Positions 57,335 to 64,000 of a stretch of DNA of 64,000 nucleotides are shown piece by piece. The notes under the pieces were generated by a model, which saw only the letters and a program-made list of their open reading frames with translations, searched no databases and was not told the DNA's origin. A program made the position numbers and the translations under genes. Numbering within the stretch: the first letter of the stretch is position 1; every line of letters begins with the position of its first letter. This stretch comes from Planococcus citri. Taxonomy: Eukaryota > Arthropoda > Insecta > Hemiptera > Pseudococcidae. The DNA is taken from the NCBI RefSeq assembly GCF_950023065.1, contig NC_088680.1, positions 47,108,559 through 47,172,558 on the forward strand, written 5' to 3'.

Positions 57335-57758
57335 GCAAGTTGTTGCTAGTTTTTTTTCTCCTCTCTTTCTCTCTTACTCTTTTTCTGCCTGTCTTTCACT
57401 CTCTTTACCGTTTTATAAGTTTGGAATATCTTATGCCCAGTTACGTAACGGACGCTTGGAGTTTTGATCTGAAACAGCAACTAATTTTAATTTCGTCAAA
57501 AGAGGCGTAAAAAGTATACGATAAGATGGAAAGGTAGGCAAGTAAGGGAAACGAATTGCAACGGCGAAGGCGAACGAACGGCAACGTAACGCGAAAAACA
57601 AGCCAAAGCAGAAAAACTTTTAATAGCGAATTCTCGTAATTAAAAGCGTGTTGTTAAATTGATTATTATACGAAGCGAATTGTAGCGCGAATGAACCAAG
57701 TGTCGAGCGCGAACTTGTCGAGTAGTAATTTTTTGCGCTCTCTTTTTATGTTGTATAG

Positions 57759-57815
57759 AGAGTTGCCTCTGCCTGCTGCCGAAGCCGACGCCGGTGCGGC
57801 TCGCCTTCTGCAAAG
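57759..57815 (+). CDS. Candidate 57-bp internal exon
   Basis: Preceded by a pyrimidine-rich tract ending TTGTATAG (AG at 57757-57758) and followed by AAAG then GTAATGAG (donor at 57816). The segment is GC-rich and open in all three frames; one reads ELPLPAAEADAGAARLLQ. Length is a multiple of three. It lies 420 bp downstream of the candidate start exon at 57289, and with a phase-1 junction the joint frame stays open. There is no homology I recognise, so the exon call rests on splice-site appearance and composition only. Confidence 0.2.
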
Positions 57816-59684
57816 GTAATGAGTTAATGCTCAAGTCAACGAGCTTGACGACGTAACTAATTTCGGAAATGGAGTTGAAAACTTTCGTTTTTCATTAATA
57901 TTCGCAACTATACTAAAATGATAACGTATACGTAAGTGTTTTTCAAGTTTTACGCCGCCGCCGCCCCGTCAAAAGAAGAAGTGTCTTTCGTAGGTGCTGT
58001 GCTGTGTCAATGAAGAACTAGCGTTAGAGTCGTCTTCGAAGAATCGAGAGCATGAATTAAATAGCGTAATAGGAATGAAATTAATTTGATGAAGATGTAC
58101 TGTGTCGACTTGGCTGTGCGAGAGGACTGGGCCGAGTTTCTTTTTTGACTTATATCCCTGGAGGTTTAGCCAAAGTGGAGTTTTCTCGGTGTAGTTTTAG
58201 TATCCTTGGGTAAGAATTTGTCTGCAGCTAAAACTTAAGGTTATCATCATCAGTACCTATAGATGAGAATACGGTGATGGTAAGAGAGTGCATATTATAT
58301 TTTTTCAGTTGTAAGTAGGTAGGTATTCAATGCCCATTTTACAGTTTGAAAATTTTCTAAAAAAAAATTGATGATACATATTATTTTGATCAATTGTATT
58401 TGTAATGTTTTATAACCTACTCACTTTTTACGAAATTTTCCTCAAATTCTGAGATTGTATTTTCTAAATTTCTGATCATCTTAAATTTTTTTAGTCTAAT
58501 TTCAACCAGTTTTAATGTTCTTTTATGTAATTTTTGCTACATATGTAAACGTGTGTATTGCATCAATTTTTTGAAGATTTTTAAAAAAACTTCTATGCCA
58601 CTTTTCAAGTTTTCTTTTTCTTTGTGATATGTATTTTATAACAGTTTATGACAATAGGTAGATATTTTTTCAATTTTTCGTAATTTTCGATAATTTGTTT
58701 CCAACTCCTATTCACATTACATTTAAACCAATTTTTAAGCAATTTTTGCAAAGATTGTTCAATTATGCCCATTTTTAATCAATTTACTGTGATTTTTAAT
58801 AACTAAATAAATCATAATCTAGTTACTTATTAAAAACACCCCAAAAAAAAGTTTGACCAATTTTCATGCAATTTTGACAATATTCAATAATTTGAGCAAC
58901 TTTCAAAATGTATGTCGTTTTTGAATGTTTTTATACCATTATAACAAGTTTTAACAATATTTTAAGCAATTGTTGGAAAGTTTTTTCAAAATTTCAGTGA
59001 AATTTTGTTAATTTTTGACAATTTTCAATTGATTTCTATGCTATAATTTTACAGGTTTTTTATATGTGTGATATTTGATGAGATTCTTTCGCAATTGATT
59101 CCATTTTGAAAATACCGTTGATAAATTTTTTGAAAACTTTCAACTTTTCAAAAACATATTTCAGGATTTTGACGTTATCTACCTAGCTTGGTAAGCAATT
59201 TTTTCAAAACTTTGCTCAATGGTGCCAATTTTTGTCATCAATATTTTATGGCAATTTACAATAAATGAGAGTTCAGGTCAACAATTCCTGTGATATTTTC
59301 TGCAATGCTGCAAATCATCATAAATTTTGAGACATTTCATCATATTTTGATAATGCTTCATACATTTTTAGTCAACCTCGATGACATTTGATCAATTTTA
59401 TTTGTAATGTTTGATCATCTACGGAATTTTTACAAAAGTTTGCTAAAATTCTGAAAATGTTATCAATTTTTATTAATTTTGAATCATTTTTATGACAATT
59501 TTCCAGTTTTGATCGAACAAAAAATTTAAAAATCAAAAAAATACATCGAGTACATTTAGATATATTTCGTGCCTTTTTATGTCACGAGGGGGGGGGGGTG
59601 GCGTTATAATTCTCGCAAGTTGTGCGCTCATAATTTTTTGTACCCTCCCTCCATCCCCAAACATTCAAAAAGAATTTATTTTCG
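57816..59684. other. Non-coding; CpG-rich start then T-rich sequence
   Basis: 57816-58260 still has CpG-containing patches (GCCGCCGCCGCCCC-like at 57952-57966). From 58300 on the sequence is dominated by AATTTTTGACAATTT-type words that shade into the minisatellite at 59.9 kb. A G run lies at 59588-59597. No gene is seen. Confidence 0.45.
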
Positions 59685-59884
59685 CCTTAGTCTTCTTTTG
59701 GTTTCAAAATTGCCAAACAAAAATCTTGTTTTTTGACAAACTTGCTTAGGTACACATAAGGTCCTGTTTTTTTCTTATTTTTTCTGTCAAATTTGCCAAA
59801 GTCAAAAAGTGTTAAAAAGAGTAAATTTTTGGAAAAATACTCGTACTTAGTCAAGAAGTATATCCATTCTTGACACACTTGTTA
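59685..59884. repeat. Flanking unit of the 59.9-kb minisatellite, related to 24.3 kb
   Basis: GTTTCAAAATTGCCAAAC, TTGACAAACTTGCTTAGG and AGGTCCTGTTTTTTTC on the plus strand correspond to inverted words at 24240-24430. The frame 59687-59878 (-) is not a gene. Probably a diverged part of the same repeat family. Confidence 0.55.
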
Positions 59885-60930
59885 AGAAGTCCCCATTTTT
59901 GGTAAAATTGTCAAAACAGGCTCGTTTTGGCCAAAACTGTTTAAAAAGGTCAATTTTTGCCAAAATTGTTAAAAAAGGTCACTTTTTGCCAAATTTGTCA
60001 AAAAAGGCCAAATTTTGCCAAAATTCTCAAAAAGGGTAATTTTTGTCAAAATATTCAAAAAGGTCAATTTTTGCCAAAATTGTCAAAGTGTCGTGTTCTT
60101 GCCAAGATCACCCTAAAAAATAGATTCTGTTTTTTTTTCAAAATTGTCAAAAAAGGCAAATTTTGGTCAAAATGGTCAAGAAAGGTCACTTTTTGCTGAA
60201 ATTGTCAAAAAAGGCCAAATTTTGCCAAAATTCTCAAAAGGGTTAATTTTTGTCAAAATTGTCAAAAAGGCCAATTTTTGCCAAAATTCTTAAACTGTCC
60301 TGTTCTTGCCAAGATTACCCTCAAAAATACTGTTTTTTTTCAAAATTGTCAAAAAGGTCAATTTTTACCAAAAACTGCCAAAAAAAGGCCAATTTTTGCC
60401 AAAATTGTCAAAAAAGGTCAATTTTTGCCAAAATTGTCAAAGAAGGCTAATTTTTGCCAAAATTGTTAAACTGTCCTGTTCTTGACAAGATTACACAATA
60501 CTGTTTTTTTTTTCAAAATTGTCAAAAAGGCCAACTTTTACCAACATTGTCAAAAAGGCTGATTTTTTGCCAAAATTGTCAAAAAAGGTCAATTTTTGCC
60601 AAAATGGTCAAGAAAGGTCAATTTTTGCCAAAATTGTCAAAGAAGGCTAATTTTTGCCAAAATTGTTAAACTGTCCTGTTCTTGACAAGATTACACAATA
60701 CTGTTTTTTTTTCAAAATTGTCAAAAAGGCCAATTTTTACCAACATTGTCAAAAAGGCTGATTTTTGCCATAATTGTCAATAAAGGCCAGTGTTTGCCAA
60801 AATTGTCAAAAAAAGGTCAATTTTTGCCAAAATTGTCAAATTGTCCTGTTCTTGGCAAGATTAACCTAAAAAATACTGTTTTTTTTTGAAAATTGTCAAA
60901 AAATTTCCGTTTTTGGTCAATTTGCCAAAA
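59885..60930. repeat. Minisatellite, ~28-bp unit, with higher-order repeat
   Basis: Units of the type AATTTTTGCCAAAATTGTCA followed by AAAAAGGTC fill about 1 kb. A different word, CCTGTTCTTG(A/C)CAAGATTA, followed by a T run, recurs at about 60092, 60299, 60475, 60675 and 60845 (spacings roughly 207, 176, 200 and 170). The array is thus organised in blocks of five to six short units plus a spacer. Open frames rich in K, F, C and Q (59957-60199, 60250-60450, 60278-60469, 60454-60669) are produced by the repeat. Confidence 0.9.
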
Positions 60931-63900
60931 AGGACCTATATGGTATTAATTTTTGGCTACTTGAAAAGTTGTAGTGTTTTTCCGTTGAAATTCTCAGAAA
61001 TGTAAATTTTTTATGAAATAGGTAAGTAGCCAAATAGTCGTAATTTTTGTTAAATTGCTGAGTATAACTTGTGCTTTTTGTCCATTTCAAAAAGCATTGA
61101 TTTCTGTCTTGTCTCGCCTGCCTAAGAGTCCTCTTCTTGTTTCACTGTTTTTTTTTTTTTACAAAATTGCTTAGAAAGCTTCTTTTTTGTGTAATTTTTT
61201 TTCTCCCAAATTCTTTCGTTTTTTTTTTCAATTTTTATGACAATTTTTCGATATTTTGTTGATTTTAGTAAACTTTTTTTTGAATGGTAATTTTTTTTGA
61301 AGTTTGAAACTTCGATTGAAGAAAGAAGAGTTGGGTTAAATATTGACTGAAAAATACCCATTTTTCCACTTTTTCTGATCAGTTTTCTCTCAAATTTTGG
61401 AAAAAGTGACGAATATCCCGACTTCCTTTTACCTCATATTCAGACAATTTACCATCGTTTAAATGCTAAACTATTTCCAATTATCGACGACAAAGTGATG
61501 CTTTCTTGAAAATTACTCCCAAATGGAATCTTTCCTCTGTTCATTTGAACTAAAAATATGTACCTATGGTATACGAGTATACTTAGATGTTCCAATAGAT
61601 ATTATCTTTGCAATAATTGGAACCATTATTCAAACGCGTAAAATTGACCAAACTCAATTTAAAAATCGTACTAACGCCATCTAACCATAAAATTTTCCAG
61701 TACGGAATTAAAACGATATTACAAAATCTTTGACCTTTAGAATCATCTAAACAATCAACAAGTATGACACTGATGCGTATGTTGAATGGCAAACTGCCAG
61801 CATTTGTGTGTAAAACCACATCGTAAAACCGTGTAAACGTTTCTTTTATACGAGTTGCCTTTTTCACTGCTTTTTTCCAACGAATAAGTGAAAAATAAAA
61901 ATAATACGATTGAGCGTAAATATCCGCAATTATCCGATACCTATTTATTATGGGGCGAATCGAAGCGAATCTTGTTAGTGGTGAAAGTAGATATAGGAAT
62001 ACCCATACAAAGGTATTGTATTTTGTCCTAGACTACCAAAAGCACCTACGTAGGTTAGGTACCTTACATGGTACACTATTATTCCTTGGCCTCGTGTCTG
62101 TTATAATAACAAACACTTTTTTTTATGATTGCTAACTCCGGCGAGAGTTCATCGTGCATTATCCCAGTCGTAAAAACCAACTTCTATGTGGTTCACGTGG
62201 GACATCTCGTCGTGTATTACGATAGGGGTTGCATTCACCTTCGTTCTATTCTAAAAATGCTATCGTGTCGTTCATTTTTTATGCCTTATAACTGGCCTCT
62301 TTAGTATTGTTGGCAAGAAAATACATATCTCGGCATCTCGTTTATCACAAATAACGCTTCTATCTTATAAAATTTTCGTTAACTGCAGCTTTGTTCAAAT
62401 TACTTTGAAAAAATTTCACACATAAGATGTACGAAATTGTTTAGACTTAGCCTAGCTACTCTTAGATAAATAGATATTTGTCAACAAAATTTGGGCTAAA
62501 AGATAGTAACACGTGAAGAATATTTACGTAGGTAAAGCTGATTATGTTATGAGTTCACTTGAGGGGTCTTAAGAAGAAACGATCGGTATCGAAATAATGT
62601 ATTTGATTTATGGAAATTTCATCAAACTAAAAGCTCAATCAAAAGACTTCACGATTTTGCAAATTTTTCCCCCCATTATACTCTTTCAATTTACCTATGG
62701 TTTGATCGGTTAATCCCCTTATTAATTTTCTTCTGCTATCGGTATCGCTTGGAAGGAGAAAAAATCTAGAAATTGGGATCACTTTTACAGCTCTAGGATG
62801 AAATAATTACATTGTAACGTAATTCGCCGGCTGTCAAATGGGAAAATATACGTGTACGTGGCAACCTTTGTAAATAAATTCACTTTGAGTAAAATATCGT
62901 AACGGAATTATCTTCGCTATAAATAATTAACTGTCGAAATGGTTTTCTGCATACTGAATTTATTACCACGTTATAAAATTTATCGGCCAAATGCGGTTTT
63001 AACGGTGACCGAAATTAATGATTTTGCAAATTGCCTAAATTAACGCTTAAGCAATTAAATGCCTCGAGATTACTCGCATAAGTTACTTTATACACCTGCA
63101 CCTGCGAAACGGATTCTTCGTTGGGATTTTTTCCTCCCTTCGTTCGTTTTACAACCAATCACTCGACGATGTATCTTGGATATAGTGTATCCTACCCAGA
63201 CATCTAATTACTAAATCCTATGCTGTTCGCATAGGTAGATATTTTCATCATTCTGCGCTCCAAAAAAAAAAAAAAAACATTTAAATACGAAGCAAAAAAA
63301 GAAGAAAAAAATTTTACCGGAGTAACTAACTGAGAAAATGACGTAAGAAATGAAAAATGAAACCTCTCCAGCTGTCACCAACAATCTACACAATTCCATT
63401 CATTGAACCACATCCCGTTTTGTTAGCTACCTACCCTGAACCCCCTCGCTCGTGCGTTCTGCACAACATAATCCTATTCTTTTTTAAATTTATTTTACGC
63501 TTGTTATTTTTTCATTCGGTATTGCACCCTCCCTTCGTTACGCCATAAACGCGGTATAAATAAAATAAATGAATAATGACGAAAACCAAATATTATGATA
63601 GATTCCCTACAGTTTGTAGAAATGCATGCGGCATGGCACCGGGAAAGCCGACTTTTTTTCCTGAATTTTCTACCGAGGAAAAATATGCGCCTAAAAAATA
63701 TTATCTTTACGAACTCCAACCGCGAACACGTAGAGATGCATTTGTTCGTTTGCTTCTCTTTGCACTCTGTCCTTGTGCTTTTTGCTTTAGCCCTGCGCCG
63801 CTCCACTGACCTCGAGTACGAACCCATAACAATAGGTAGTTGGTAAACACTGATCAAAAGAAACCATGTTTAACCCTCATAGTGTTTGTTTTATGGTGCG

Positions 63901-64000
63901 TGAGATAATGACTCCTTATATACTCGTACTTACGTAGTAAGAACCTTTTTCCTGGTAGCAGGTTTTCCAACCCAAACGTTTTCGGGTGTGTAGGAATATT
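60931..64000. other. Non-coding sequence without recognisable genes
   Basis: T-rich to about 61380, then more balanced with CpG and TACGTA motifs. An A run lies at 63263-63277. Frames at 61583-61867 (-), 63504-63857 (-) and 63576-63846 (+, two phases) overlap each other on opposite strands and have no domain. Confidence 0.45.

Noticed and set aside
59957..60669. Cys-rich repetitive proteins resembling zinc-binding repeats (CQNCQK-like)
   Set aside because: Produced by the ~28-bp minisatellite in several overlapping frames; no conserved spacing independent of the DNA repeat.
63504..63857. 117-residue basic frame with RS/KK-rich start
   Set aside because: Overlaps two frames on the opposite strand and has no domain; typical of chance frames in AT-rich DNA.

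Overview
This looks like a gene-poor, repeat-dense, AT-rich stretch of animal nuclear DNA. It could be intergenic sequence or the inside of a very large intron. The kinds of transposable element present (RNase H-bearing LINEs, a Jockey-type LINE, hAT-like and TA-target miniature elements), together with countless short TAGGTA/TACCTA and TACGAGTA motifs, suggest an arthropod, most likely an insect. A hemipteran such as a mealybug is a weak guess from motif flavour only. I find no bacterial-style genes, operons, CRISPR arrays or rRNA, and no confidently supported host protein-coding gene. Every recognisable protein is a broken piece of a retrotransposon.

Layout. 0.34-0.64 kb holds a decayed RTE-like reverse transcriptase fragment. 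3.6-6.0 kb holds a second, badly mutated LINE tail, split by an hAT-like element (3759-4822, perfect 8-bp target duplication) that carries two further inverted repeats, and split again by a hairpin element (5095-5379). 9.2-12.3 kb holds a ~172-bp tandem array, then a 2.47-kb fold-back element whose 786-bp arms look almost identical. 17.8-19.4 kb is a T-rich low-complexity block, and 19.5-20.5 kb is a minisatellite with a palindromic TTCGCGAA core. 25.8-27.05 kb (minus) and 47.7-49.05 kb (plus) are two 5'-truncated copies of one RNase H LINE family that share a 3'-terminal hairpin.

33.9-38.3 kb is bounded by ~70-bp terminal inverted repeats with TA flanks. It encloses a second fold-back copy, a Jockey-type LINE tail whose 3' end is duplicated in inverted orientation, and a tRNA-like sequence. 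41.65-42.8 kb is a 21-bp minisatellite. 46.19-47.15 kb is a non-coding element with terminal inverted repeats and a recurrent ATATGGACCA motif. 47.26-49.55 kb is another such element with a 90-bp hairpin, into which the intact-looking LINE tail jumped. 59.9-60.9 kb is a ~28-bp minisatellite with a higher-order period near 190 bp.

The stretches between (about 6-9, 14.4-17.7, 20.5-23.9, 27-30.5, 32-33.9, 38.4-41.6, 43-46, 50.3-52.9, 53.3-59.6 and 61-64 kb) look like ordinary non-coding DNA with somewhat more CpG and TACGTA-type motifs. A few candidate exon or intron signals (45.28, 57.29 and 57.76 kb) are given at low confidence.

The most distinctive structure is the fold-back repeat family built on CTGGAGGCTCC-containing ~160-bp units. 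It occurs as one long, near-perfect palindrome, one shorter palindrome and several remnants. All identities here come from reading the sequence by eye; no alignment or database search was run.
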